Shown here in pieces: positions 34,771-43,124 of a stretch of 64,000 nt of DNA. The first letter of the stretch is position 1. Each line of letters begins with the position of its first letter. The stretch comes from UMGS1279 sp045540715 (GTDB taxonomy: Bacteria > Bacillota > Clostridia > Oscillospirales > Acutalibacteraceae). The stretch spans positions 186,001 to 250,000 of the forward strand of contig JAZQHT010000004.1 of NCBI GenBank assembly GCA_045540715.1, in the 5' to 3' direction. The notes under the pieces were generated by a model. It made no database searches. It saw only the letters and a list, made by a program, of their open reading frames with translations, and was not told where the DNA came from. Made by a program: the position numbers and the translations under genes.

Positions 34771-36282
34771 ATGAAAAGGTGTTTTTTAAAATCTGTACTT
34801 AGTATAATTATGGTAGTGCTGGTTCTTGTGCCATTAATAGGCTGTGGAAAAGAAAAAGGGCCAAGTTTTAAAGACGGACAGTATATTAATGCAGAAGGAA
34901 AGGTTATGCAAGCTAATGAGGTTACGCTTGACCTTATATCTACTATACATTACAAACTAAAATACGATGAATTAACCGAGAGTGCAAAACGAAAACACGT
35001 GGTTACACTTTATTTGGAATATCATATTCCCGCTTCAAACAGCACTCAAACCAACGGTAAAAATACTGTTATAGATTTGGTGGCGAGTTTTGATCCTAAG
35101 TTACCACCGGTTTACGAAGGTCGTTTGGATCTTGCAGACGGTGTTGTTTCCAAAGCATCTACTATACTTTCGTTAGCCGATATTTATGCAAAATTTAAAG
35201 ATGATTCCGGCTTTGAAAATTTTGTTAATAAAATGAGTAAAACCTGCGAGTTTGCCGACGTTGTGTTTAAATTTTCAAAGGCTTGCTATATTGTATCAGA
35301 TCTTACCAATAATCAAAATTTAGAAAATAAGCAAGAGTATTGTAATGACGTTATTGACGCTCTTAGTCTTATTACCTCTAACGTTCCAATTTTTGATAAA
35401 TACTTTACCGAAAGCCTCGAGGTTGTAAAAGTCGGACTTCAAAAAGTGCTTGAAAATTATGAAATGCGCGAAAAAATGTATAGTATTTTAATTAAGGAAA
35501 TTGATCCTCATGCGCAAACTATTTTTAGCGTAAATGATACCTTTGCTATGATGGGCAATAATCAATTTTGGAGCAACGGACCCTATATTTCTCAAGTTTT
35601 AGCAAAACAAGAAAAACTTAAAATGATTCCTGCGGGTGAACCCTACGAGTGTTTTAGAGATTATATTCTTTGGCGTGTACCATTTGAATTGCAAGGTGGT
35701 AATAAATGTTCGCACAAGTGGGGTGCAGCAACGATTGTTAAACAACCTACCTGCATAGAAGAAGGTATTAAATCTTTTACGTGTACGCTTTGCCAAGAAA
35801 CAAGGGAATCAAAAATTGAAAAAACAGAACACACTTTTGAAGAAAAGGTTATTCCTCCTACTTCTCAAAAAATGGGATATTCTGTTTTTACCTGCAAAGT
35901 TTGTGGCTATTATTTTATGGATAAACTAACTAATCAGTTAACTATATTAGCCACTTGGTCGGGCGATGGTAAACAAGAACATTCTAAAAATAGAACCTTT
36001 GTATTTAACGTTTATTCTATGAGCAAAAATAGTATTTCGGGTGATTTAGACGTATATACTGTTATTTCAGGAAAAACTAAACACACTCATCAAACGACAT
36101 TTAGCGGAACCGGAAAAGCTACTGAAGAAGGCTACGAATATTTACTAAAGTTTGATAAATCTGTAACTTTTGGCGTGGTTCCCTCTTATACATATACAGA
36201 ACTCACCATTTACTATAACACCGCAAAAGATACATTTACCTTTAAAGAAATGTATCAAGTTACTATGACAAGAAAAAAATAA
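34771..36282 (+). CDS. Lipoprotein of unknown function with two Cys-pair repeats
   Basis: 503 aa. Signal peptide with lipobox PLIGC (Cys25). Residues about 30-305 are alpha-rich and not recognised. Residues about 311-395 carry two tandem units of an H-x-W/F ... P-T-x ... G ... TCxxC type (HKWGAATIVKQPTC, FTCTLC, then HTFEEKVIPPTS, FTCKVCGYYF), seen in surface proteins of gut Firmicutes. A C-terminal beta-rich domain (about 400-503) follows. It is last in the cwlD-radA-yitT run and ended by a strong terminator. Confidence 0.75.
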   Translation: MKRCFLKSVLSIIMVVLVLVPLIGCGKEKGPSFKDGQYINAEGKVMQANEVTLDLISTIHYKLKYDELTESAKRKHVVTLYLEYHIPASNSTQTNGKNTVIDLVASFDPKLPPVYEGRLDLADGVVSKASTILSLADIYAKFKDDSGFENFVNKMSKTCEFADVVFKFSKACYIVSDLTNNQNLENKQEYCNDVIDALSLITSNVPIFDKYFTESLEVVKVGLQKVLENYEMREKMYSILIKEIDPHAQTIFSVNDTFAMMGNNQFWSNGPYISQVLAKQEKLKMIPAGEPYECFRDYILWRVPFELQGGNKCSHKWGAATIVKQPTCIEEGIKSFTCTLCQETRESKIEKTEHTFEEKVIPPTSQKMGYSVFTCKVCGYYFMDKLTNQLTILATWSGDGKQEHSKNRTFVFNVYSMSKNSISGDLDVYTVISGKTKHTHQTTFSGTGKATEEGYEYLLKFDKSVTFGVVPSYTYTELTIYYNTAKDTFTFKEMYQVTMTRKK

Positions 36283-36286
36283 AATT

Positions 36287-36320
36287 AAAAGAGCTGTGTA
36301 AATTTCTACACAGCTCTTTT
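36287..36320. terminator. Strong bidirectional terminator
   Basis: A 14-bp perfect stem (AAAAGAGCTGTGTA with TACACAGCTCTTTT) around a 6-nt loop between convergent genes, with A/T runs on both sides. Confidence 0.92.
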
Positions 36321-36321
36321 A

Positions 36322-37692
36322 TTATTTTATTTCTGTAAGGCCTTTTAATAATACGTTTAAAATTTGCTTTGTACTATTTGCCGCTCCCCCGCCGTTTTCA
36401 ATAATTATTGCAAAAGCATAAGGAGTATTGGGATTATCTAAAAAGCCCGTTACTAAGGAGTGTGGTTCGCCTTCTTCAACCTCTGCCGTACCGGTTTTGG
36501 CCCTTAATGAATACTTATTTGCAAGTTCGGTGCCATAAGAATAAATTGCAGCTTGCTTTAGCATATTATTTAAGGTTTTAGCGTTTGTAGTTGATATTTT
36601 AGTTGTGGCAGGAGTGGGAATATTCAAACTTGTAGGAATACCCGATGAATTTTGAATACTACTAATAATTTTTGGGGCAACTTCTTTGCCACCATTAGCA
36701 ATTGTACCCGAAAGTTTCATAAGTGATATGGGGCTTGCAAGCACTGTATATTGACCAACACCCGACCATCCCAAATCTGTAACACCGGCATTTTTAGCAT
36801 TATAAAAGCCACCACTACAAGAAATTTCACCAACCTTAAAATTTGTATTAAAACCAAATTTTTCGGCTGTTTTTTGTAACTTTTCTGCACCAAGTTCGGT
36901 TGCAATATTAGCAAAAACAATATTGCACGAAACCTTTATACCTTCTTGTAAGGTAATCTCACCGTGTTTACCGTTACAAATTATTTCGCCGTTATCTTTA
37001 TTTATTTGTTTGCCGTTACAAACAAATTTTCTATTTTCTATATCTGAAATATTTTCTAACGCAGAAAGTGTTGTTAAAATTTTAAAGGTACTACCAGGCG
37101 GATACATACCGTTAAACGCACGGTTTACGTAAATACCCTCATACTTTTCGTCGTTAATATTTTCGGGCGGTGTATAAGGGTCGTAAGTAGGTAAACTAAT
37201 AGAAGCTACAATTTCGCCCGTTTTATAGTTATACGCAATAACTGCACCCTTTTTATTTCCAAAGGCTTCTTGCAAAGACTTATTAAGTTTTGCAGAAACA
37301 GTTAGGGTCATTTTAGGAACTTTATTATACTGAGCTAGTTCGTAAATACCGCCCATATAAGTATAACCAGCTAACACAGCATCGTAATTTGTTTGAATCG
37401 AACTAAAATGTCCTGAACTATCCCCTATTATATGAAGCATCGACTGTCTAACAACGGGGTCTATATGGTATTCGCGTTTATTATCTATAGTTCTAGCTAA
37501 TATCTCGCCATTTCTATCGTATATAGTGCCTGAATTTTGCAACTGACCGTCTTTATATATATGGCGATTATAAGGGCTTAATGCCCACTCTCCACCGTTT
37601 AGTCCTAAATTAACGTAGAAAAAGCCAAGACCGACTAAAAATGCTAAAAGTAATATATATGCCGCTTTAGCACGGCGACCTATCTTTTTCAT
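36322..37692 (-). CDS. Class B penicillin-binding protein (transpeptidase)
   Basis: 456 aa. One N-terminal span (about 9-28), a short pedestal domain with SGTIYDRNGEILA, then the transpeptidase domain with the SxxK motif in YPPGSTFKI, SxN in VSCNIVF and KTG in RAKTGTAEVEEG. It crosslinks peptidoglycan. It resembles PbpA of the FHA-SEDS-PbpA clusters of Gram-positives. Overlaps the SEDS gene by 4 nt, so the two partners are co-translated. Confidence 0.92.
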   Translation of the reverse strand: MKKIGRRAKAAYILLLAFLVGLGFFYVNLGLNGGEWALSPYNRHIYKDGQLQNSGTIYDRNGEILARTIDNKREYHIDPVVRQSMLHIIGDSSGHFSSIQTNYDAVLAGYTYMGGIYELAQYNKVPKMTLTVSAKLNKSLQEAFGNKKGAVIAYNYKTGEIVASISLPTYDPYTPPENINDEKYEGIYVNRAFNGMYPPGSTFKILTTLSALENISDIENRKFVCNGKQINKDNGEIICNGKHGEITLQEGIKVSCNIVFANIATELGAEKLQKTAEKFGFNTNFKVGEISCSGGFYNAKNAGVTDLGWSGVGQYTVLASPISLMKLSGTIANGGKEVAPKIISSIQNSSGIPTSLNIPTPATTKISTTNAKTLNNMLKQAAIYSYGTELANKYSLRAKTGTAEVEEGEPHSLVTGFLDNPNTPYAFAIIIENGGGAANSTKQILNVLLKGLTEIK

Positions 37693-38933
37693 TCACTTTC
37701 CCCCAATCTTGGAACAAAGTTTAAAAAGGATAATAGTCCCCAAGAGGCAATCATACTAGATCCGCCACGACTAACAAAGGGCAAGGTTATGCCCGTTAAA
37801 GGTAAAATATCGGTAACGCCAAAAATGTTAAGCCCCGCTTGGAACAATAACAATGAAGCCGCCGCTACCGCTGCAATTGCATAAAAACTTGACTTAGCGT
37901 GAGAGGCTCCTTTAATGGCTAATATAACCCAACCAATATACACAAACACAACGGTAGATGCTAGTAATAAACCCCACTCTTCACTAACTAAACCAAAAAT
38001 TAAATCGGTATTAGCGGCGGGCACTGCGTTTAATTTTCCGTTGCCGGGGCCTAGACCTAAAAGGCCACCTGAAGCTATGGCTATAAGTGTTCTTGTTTGT
38101 TGATAACCTAAACCATCTGCATTTTGCCAAACCTTAGTCCAAACAGAAAAACGACGCATAATATATGGCTTTGCAAGAGCAATAGCACCGCCGCCAAGAA
38201 CTGCCCCCGAAGTCATTAAAATAATAGTACCTAATCTGCCGCTACGCAAAAAGCATAGCACTAAAAAGGTGGCAAAAAATACGCAAGCCGTACCTAAATC
38301 TCCCATTAACGCTAAAGATGCCATACATATACCAAAGAAGGCAATAAACCAGGTTAGGTGTTCCCCACTTTGCATTTTTTCTAAGGTTGTAGTACCTACC
38401 AAAATAAATGCAATTTTTACAAATTCAGATGGTTGAATAGATAGCGGGCCTATTCTAATCCAGTTTTGACTACCGCCTATTACTTTACCTAAAGTTAGGT
38501 TTAAAACTAATAATATAACTGCACCGGCAATTATGAATTTTTTGTATTTTAAGACTCTGTCAATATCACTTAAAAACAAGGTGAAAACAACAAAGAAACA
38601 CACCCCTAAGAAAAAGGCGAATAGTTGCCACAAAACCGCAGAAGGGCTTGTACTTGCAAGTGCAAAAAGGCCAACGCCCGATAGAAAGAAAGCAGAAATT
38701 TCTAATATTCCGCCGCCACCCAAAAAGCGTCTAATTAATGCAAAATATAAAATTTCAAAACCCATAAAACCCAAAAGTGCTACAAGTGCTATTGGCGCTT
38801 GATAGACCGTTTCAGTAAAAAGAAGGCGCACTAAACACATTGCCTGATACAGTAGTACTGCGGCAAGTAATCCTTTAGATGAAATCTTTTTAAAAGGCTT
38901 TTTATTTAGTTTTTTCTTTGCCTTTGTTGCCAT
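37689..38933 (-). CDS. SEDS peptidoglycan polymerase (FtsW/RodA family)
   Basis: 414 aa from the ATG at 38933 (AAAGG upstream); a longer in-frame extension to 39047 lies inside the FHA gene and lacks an RBS. A basic N-terminus (KAKKKLNKKPFKK) is followed by about ten membrane spans with the SEDS signatures IGPLSIQPSEFVKIA, LLGLGPGNGKLNAVPAANTDLIFG and GITLPFVSRGGSSM. It polymerises lipid II with the class B PBP next door. FtsW versus RodA cannot be decided from sequence alone. Confidence 0.93.
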   Translation of the reverse strand: MATKAKKKLNKKPFKKISSKGLLAAVLLYQAMCLVRLLFTETVYQAPIALVALLGFMGFEILYFALIRRFLGGGGILEISAFFLSGVGLFALASTSPSAVLWQLFAFFLGVCFFVVFTLFLSDIDRVLKYKKFIIAGAVILLVLNLTLGKVIGGSQNWIRIGPLSIQPSEFVKIAFILVGTTTLEKMQSGEHLTWFIAFFGICMASLALMGDLGTACVFFATFLVLCFLRSGRLGTIILMTSGAVLGGGAIALAKPYIMRRFSVWTKVWQNADGLGYQQTRTLIAIASGGLLGLGPGNGKLNAVPAANTDLIFGLVSEEWGLLLASTVVFVYIGWVILAIKGASHAKSSFYAIAAVAAASLLLFQAGLNIFGVTDILPLTGITLPFVSRGGSSMIASWGLLSFLNFVPRLGESE

Positions 38934-39444
38934 TTGATTTGCCTTTCTTATTTTTGTTTGATTGTTCTTTAAAGTTTTTATAAGAATAAATATCGCGGTC
39001 AACGTCCATCTCCGGACTAGGTGAGAAAACAAATTCAAGTCCTGCAAAACCTATTGTATCGCCATTATGAAGTTTTGAGGGCTTTCTAATTTTTTTGCCG
39101 TTTACCGTAACACCACCGGAAGAAGCGGTATCAAAAATAAACCAATTCTCTCCCCTGTATGCAATAACCGCGTGATTGCGCGATATAAATTTGTAATTTA
39201 AAATTATATCTGAACTTTTTAACCTGCCAACTGCCGTTTCGTAATCGGTTATTTCAAAGCGGTCGCGACCGTTTACTGCGGTAAGTAAAGCAAAGGGCTT
39301 TTTACTGCCCCTTTTTGCCATAATTATATAAGCCCACCTAATTAAAAAAATTATTAAGGGCAACCAAACTAAGTACCTTAATACTTCTAAAACTATGGGA
39401 GCTATACCGTTTAATATTTCGTTGTTAAAAACTAAAATCTTCAT
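38902..39444 (-). CDS. FHA-domain membrane protein
   Basis: 180 aa. One N-terminal span (about 14-44) then an FHA domain (about 65-145) with TAVGRLKSSDIIL, FISRNHAVIAY and SGGVTVNGKKI, which contain the Arg, Ser, His and Asn of the phosphothreonine pocket. The C-terminal tail is Lys/Asn-rich. FHA proteins read Ser/Thr-kinase signals; next to SEDS and PBP genes it probably tunes wall synthesis, as in actinobacteria. No Shine-Dalgarno is seen before the ATG. Confidence 0.9.
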   Translation of the reverse strand: MKILVFNNEILNGIAPIVLEVLRYLVWLPLIIFLIRWAYIIMAKRGSKKPFALLTAVNGRDRFEITDYETAVGRLKSSDIILNYKFISRNHAVIAYRGENWFIFDTASSGGVTVNGKKIRKPSKLHNGDTIGFAGLEFVFSPSPEMDVDRDIYSYKNFKEQSNKNKKGKSNGNKGKEKTK

Positions 39445-39450
39445 ATTTTT

Positions 39451-39479
39451 ATTTTACCAAAAATTTTTTAATATGTAAA
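39451..39479 (-). promoter_or_regulatory. Promoter of FHA-SEDS-PBP, possibly giving a leaderless mRNA
   Basis: Minus strand -35 TTTACA (39479-39474), 17-nt spacer, -10 TAAAAT (39456-39451). The expected start, about 7 nt further on, coincides with the A of the ATG at 39444. Confidence 0.55.
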
Positions 39480-39492
39480 GGCTAACTATATC

Positions 39493-39521
39493 TTGCAAAA
39501 TATGATAAAATTTGATATGCT
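39493..39521 (+). promoter_or_regulatory. Promoter of nth
   Basis: -35 TTGCAA (39493-39498), 17-nt spacer, -10 TATGCT (39516-39521), 28 nt before the nth ATG. Confidence 0.6.
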
Positions 39522-39549
39522 TTTTATATAAAAAAATTAAGGAAGATTT

Positions 39550-40179
39550 ATGAAAAAGAAAGTTTTAATAGCAGTAGAAGCTTTAAAAAAGCGCTACCCC
39601 AACGCAATATGTTCGCTTAATTATGAAGATCCATTTCAATTGCTTGTTGCAACAAGGCTTTCGGCACAATGCACAGACGCAAGGGTTAATATTATTACCC
39701 CTGCCCTTTTTGCCGCTTTGCCCGATGCCGTAACTTTTAAAAATGCGCCTACACAGCAAATTGAAGAACTTATAAAATCTTGTGGACTTTATAAAACAAA
39801 AGCCAAAGACCTTAAAGCAATGGCTACAATGCTTGTTGATGAGTATAATAGCGTTATTCCTGGTACCATTGAAGAACTTACAAAACTACCCGGCATTGGC
39901 CGAAAAACCGCAAATTTGGTTGTGGGCGACGTTTATAAAAAACCTGCCGTTGTAACAGATACACACTTTATTAGAATTTGTAACCGTTTAGGGTTTGTAA
40001 ATACTGACGTACCAATAAAGGTTGAAAAGGCTATGCGCGAACTTTTACCACCCGACGAATCTAACGATTTTTGCCACAGAACTGTACTTTTTGGACGTGA
40101 AATTTGTTCTGCCAGAAGCCCAAAATGTGAAATTTGCGAACTTAATAATATTTGTAAATATAACAAAAAGACCAAGTAA
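39550..40179 (+). CDS. nth: Endonuclease III
   Basis: 209 aa. The helix-hairpin-helix LPGIGRKTANLVVGD carries the catalytic Lys, and VVTDTHFIRICNRLG the catalytic Asp. Four cysteines in the spacing C-x6-C-x2-C-x5-C (ICSARSPKCEICELNNIC) bind the 4Fe-4S cluster. It removes oxidised pyrimidines and nicks abasic sites. AAGGAAG precedes the ATG. The stop codon lies in the loop of its terminator. Confidence 0.97.
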   Translation: MKKKVLIAVEALKKRYPNAICSLNYEDPFQLLVATRLSAQCTDARVNIITPALFAALPDAVTFKNAPTQQIEELIKSCGLYKTKAKDLKAMATMLVDEYNSVIPGTIEELTKLPGIGRKTANLVVGDVYKKPAVVTDTHFIRICNRLGFVNTDVPIKVEKAMRELLPPDESNDFCHRTVLFGREICSARSPKCEICELNNICKYNKKTK

Positions 40180-40194
40180 AACTTGGCCTTTTTT
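40165..40194. terminator. Bidirectional terminator between nth and the secA-like gene
   Basis: AAAAAG-A-CCAAGT and ACTTGG-C-CTTTTT pair with one mismatch around a 3-nt loop; T-runs on both strands. The nth stop codon is in the loop. Confidence 0.82.
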
Positions 40195-40195
40195 A

Positions 40196-42427
40196 TTATT
40201 CATCTTCAAATAATCTTGAAAAAGAAAACTTTGCTTTTTTAACCTTATTAGAAAACATTTTAAGCAGTTCCGGTAACCTTGAAAATTGGCTTGTATTATC
40301 GTCAATTAAATAGGTCCAAGTTGTTGCACTTGCAGTTAAACCGTTTTCTTCCATATCTATACCATCTTTTGTAATGGTAAGCTTTTGAAGGTCGTTTAAA
40401 ACGTTTTCTTTAACGTCGCGCTGCATTTCAGCAAAATTTTCTATTGCCATACGGTTATATTCATCAAGCGGATTTTTACCGCCAACTATTGTTAAATGAA
40501 TACCGCTTTTAACCGTTTCCATAGTTTCTAAATAGTTAGAAAAACACTTAACGCTATAATAAATTAAAAGTTGGCGTTCGGCTTTTTCTACTGCGGTTTT
40601 ACCGTGTTCTGCTTTAAGGCTTTCATAAATATCGTTATGCTGATTTTTTATAAAACCAACATACTCTTTAGAAAATAGCAAATCGTAATGAAGTTTAGAA
40701 ATCATTTTGCGTTGTTGCTCTAAAATTAAAGAATATTTATGAAGCATATATCTGGCTTCCGCTTGATTGCCTTCTACCACCTTTTGAGCATCGCGAACAT
40801 AGTTTTCCATATCACCGTTTTCTTCACACTCAATAAATGGAGCTAAAAGTTCGTCTTCTAAACTAATAAAGAATATACTTTCTCCCGGATCTCCTTGTCT
40901 TCCCGAACGGCCACGCAATTGATTATCAATACGTCTTGAACGATTTAAGCCGCTGCTTATAACTAAAAGTCCACCCGTTTTTATAACCTTGTCTTTATGG
41001 GTTTGATTTTTGCCGCCAAGCTTAATATCTACGCCACGACCCGCCATATTGGTTGAAATGGTAATGCGTTTAGGAAGCCCTGCGTCTGCAATAATTTCGG
41101 CTTCACGCTCGTCGTTACGAGCATTTAGCACTTCGTGAGGTAAATCGATATTAGCACTGTACCACTCACTTTCAGCAACACTTGCCGTACCTAAAAGCAC
41201 TGGTCTTCCCTCGTTATAGGCTTCTTTTATTGCATCTATTACCGCTTGTTTTTTCTCATCGGCGGTTTTAAAAATACGATCTTCTTTATCAACTCTAATG
41301 CAAGGGGTGTTTGGTTCAATTACTACCGTATCAACACCATACATAGATTCAAAATCTTTTTTAGAGGTTCTGGCAGTTCCAGTCATACCACTTAAAAACT
41401 CATAGTTTTCCATAAATGACTGTATTGTTATAGTATTATATATTTGACTGCTGGCGTTAATTTTAAGGCCTTCTTTAACCTCTACTGCACGGTGAAGTGC
41501 ATCTTCAAAACGACGATTTATGGCAATTCTACCTGTAGATTCGTCAATAACCTTAATTTCATCATCTTTAATAATATAATCTTTATCTTTAGTTAGTAAA
41601 AAATTAGCTTCTAATGCCATATTAACTGCCGCTAAAATGCCAATTTTTTCTTCCGCATAAAGATTTTTAATTCTAAAGCGTCTTTCAATTTTATTAGCGC
41701 CGCTATCTTTTAGCCAAACTTGATTATCTTGCAAATTAATGCCGTAATCTTCATCTTTTAGTTTAATTACAGCTTTGTGTGCTTTTAAAGACATATCTTC
41801 GGTGTCTTCAGCTTCACCTGCTAAAACTAAAGGTATTCCGGCTTCGTCAATTAAAATAGAGTCGGCTTCGTCAACAATACAATTTTCAAAAGGAATATTT
41901 AAATAATCCTTTTTATCTGTAACTAAAAAATTACGAATAAAATCGAAGCCCACCTCTTTAGCTGAAGCATAGAAAACCTGCTTTTTATAAACGTTTTTTC
42001 TTTGTGCTAAAGTGGAAAGTGCAGTTATGTAACCACTTGAAATATCAAAAAAGTCAAAAATCTTTTTATTGTCTTTACCGTCTCTGGTAGCTAGATAATC
42101 GTTAAATACTAAAATGCTTACTTGTTTGCCCTCTTTATGCATTAAAATTGCAGCAAGAACTGCGGCTAAGGTTTTACCCTCACCCGTTCCTAGTTCGCAA
42201 ATATTACCTTTATAAAGGCCATAAGCAGTTTTAAGTTGAGAATTAAAAAGTTTAAGACCGGTTAATCTAAAAATTACCTCTTTAACTGCGGCGGCAGTTT
42301 CAAAAATACTGCCGTTAAGCATTTCTTTTAATGCTTGCTCGTCAGTACCGGTAAGGTCAATTGCATTAACCTTTTTAGTAAAATCTTCAGACTTTGACTT
42401 AAATTTGTTAAATAACGGCTTTTTCAT
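40196..42427 (-). CDS. SecA-family ATPase, short accessory type
   Basis: 743 aa from ATG 42427 (GGGAG upstream). Motor motifs: CELGTGEGKTLAA (Walker A), IVDEADSILIDEAGIPL (canonical SecA has DEVDSILIDEARTPL), FLSGMTGTA, ISTNMAGRGVDIKLGG and GRSGRQGDPGES. A helical scaffold follows. The protein is about 100 aa shorter than housekeeping SecA and has no C-terminal Cys/His zinc-binding tail. SecA drives export through SecYEG; the length and altered motifs suggest a SecA2-like paralogue. No accessory SecY or glycoprotein substrate is next to it; a phosphopantetheinyl transferase is divergent. Confidence 0.85.
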   Translation of the reverse strand: MKKPLFNKFKSKSEDFTKKVNAIDLTGTDEQALKEMLNGSIFETAAAVKEVIFRLTGLKLFNSQLKTAYGLYKGNICELGTGEGKTLAAVLAAILMHKEGKQVSILVFNDYLATRDGKDNKKIFDFFDISSGYITALSTLAQRKNVYKKQVFYASAKEVGFDFIRNFLVTDKKDYLNIPFENCIVDEADSILIDEAGIPLVLAGEAEDTEDMSLKAHKAVIKLKDEDYGINLQDNQVWLKDSGANKIERRFRIKNLYAEEKIGILAAVNMALEANFLLTKDKDYIIKDDEIKVIDESTGRIAINRRFEDALHRAVEVKEGLKINASSQIYNTITIQSFMENYEFLSGMTGTARTSKKDFESMYGVDTVVIEPNTPCIRVDKEDRIFKTADEKKQAVIDAIKEAYNEGRPVLLGTASVAESEWYSANIDLPHEVLNARNDEREAEIIADAGLPKRITISTNMAGRGVDIKLGGKNQTHKDKVIKTGGLLVISSGLNRSRRIDNQLRGRSGRQGDPGESIFFISLEDELLAPFIECEENGDMENYVRDAQKVVEGNQAEARYMLHKYSLILEQQRKMISKLHYDLLFSKEYVGFIKNQHNDIYESLKAEHGKTAVEKAERQLLIYYSVKCFSNYLETMETVKSGIHLTIVGGKNPLDEYNRMAIENFAEMQRDVKENVLNDLQKLTITKDGIDMEENGLTASATTWTYLIDDNTSQFSRLPELLKMFSNKVKKAKFSFSRLFEDE

Positions 42428-42438
42428 TTTATCTCCCA

Positions 42439-42467
42439 TTGATATTATTTTTAAAATATGTTATTAT
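42439..42467 (+). promoter_or_regulatory. Promoter of the phosphopantetheinyl transferase gene
   Basis: -35 TTGATA (42439-42444), 17-nt spacer, -10 TATTAT (42462-42467), 19 nt before the ATG. Confidence 0.62.
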
Positions 42468-42486
42468 ATTTTTTGAAGGTGAATAT

Positions 42487-43095
42487 ATGTATAAACTATA
42501 CTTTTGTGATATAAACTTAATAACCGATGAGGAATATGAACGCGAACTTAATGCTTTGCCACTTTTACGCAGACGCGAAATTTTAAGAAAAGCAGATATT
42601 AAAAATCGTAAACTTTCTTTAGCTGGCGACGTTCTTGCAAAAAGGGCAATTTTAGAACTTTCTAATGGCCGTGAAACACCAATTTTTGCTAAAGGTGAAA
42701 ACGGCAAGCCATACTGCATTAACTACCCTTACCACTTTAATATTTCTCATAGCGAAAAATATACTGTTGTTGCAGTAGCCGATAGACCTATTGGTGTTGA
42801 TATTGAGGTTATTCGTCCATTTTCTGCGGCAGCTACCGCAAAATTTTTAACAGAAGAAGAAAAGAACTACATTGTTTTAGATGATAACCCCGATAAACGT
42901 AATGAAAGATTTTTTAAACTTTGGTGCGCTAAAGAAGCATATTTAAAGTTAATTGGCACCGGCTTAAAGGGTGGTATTGGAAGTTTATCTTTAACACCCG
43001 ATAATAATAAGTTTAAAAACAACAAAAACGTTATAATTAAATATTCTAACGAACTACCTGATGCAATTACTTGTGTGGTATATGATAATAAATAG
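42487..43095 (+). CDS. 4'-phosphopantetheinyl transferase (Sfp/AcpT type)
   Basis: 202 aa from ATG 42487 with AAGGTGA upstream. The Sfp-type motifs are FNISHSEKYTVVAV, PIGVDIEVIRP with the metal-binding Asp/Glu, and FFKLWCAKEAYLKLIGTGL with the W-x-x-KEA signature. It moves phosphopantetheine from CoA to a carrier protein. No acyl carrier or NRPS/PKS gene is nearby, so its target is unknown. Confidence 0.93.
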   Translation: MYKLYFCDINLITDEEYERELNALPLLRRREILRKADIKNRKLSLAGDVLAKRAILELSNGRETPIFAKGENGKPYCINYPYHFNISHSEKYTVVAVADRPIGVDIEVIRPFSAAATAKFLTEEEKNYIVLDDNPDKRNERFFKLWCAKEAYLKLIGTGLKGGIGSLSLTPDNNKFKNNKNVIIKYSNELPDAITCVVYDNK

Positions 43096-43099
43096 ATTT

Positions 43100-43121
43100 A
43101 AGCAAGGTTTTTACCTTGCTT
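43100..43121. terminator. Terminator-like hairpin between convergent genes
   Basis: AAGCAAGGT and ACCTTGCTT form a perfect 9-bp stem with a TTTT loop; the trailing T-runs are interrupted on both strands, so efficiency is uncertain. Confidence 0.65.
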
Positions 43122-43124
43122 ATT

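Noticed and set aside
37689..39047. Longer start choices: SEDS gene from 39047, yidC from 48719, lepB from 10063, cwlD from 31763, phosphopantetheinyl transferase from 42439, secA-like from 42439
   Set aside because: In each case a downstream start has a clear Shine-Dalgarno and a family-typical N-terminus, while the extension overlaps a neighbour or the RBS itself.
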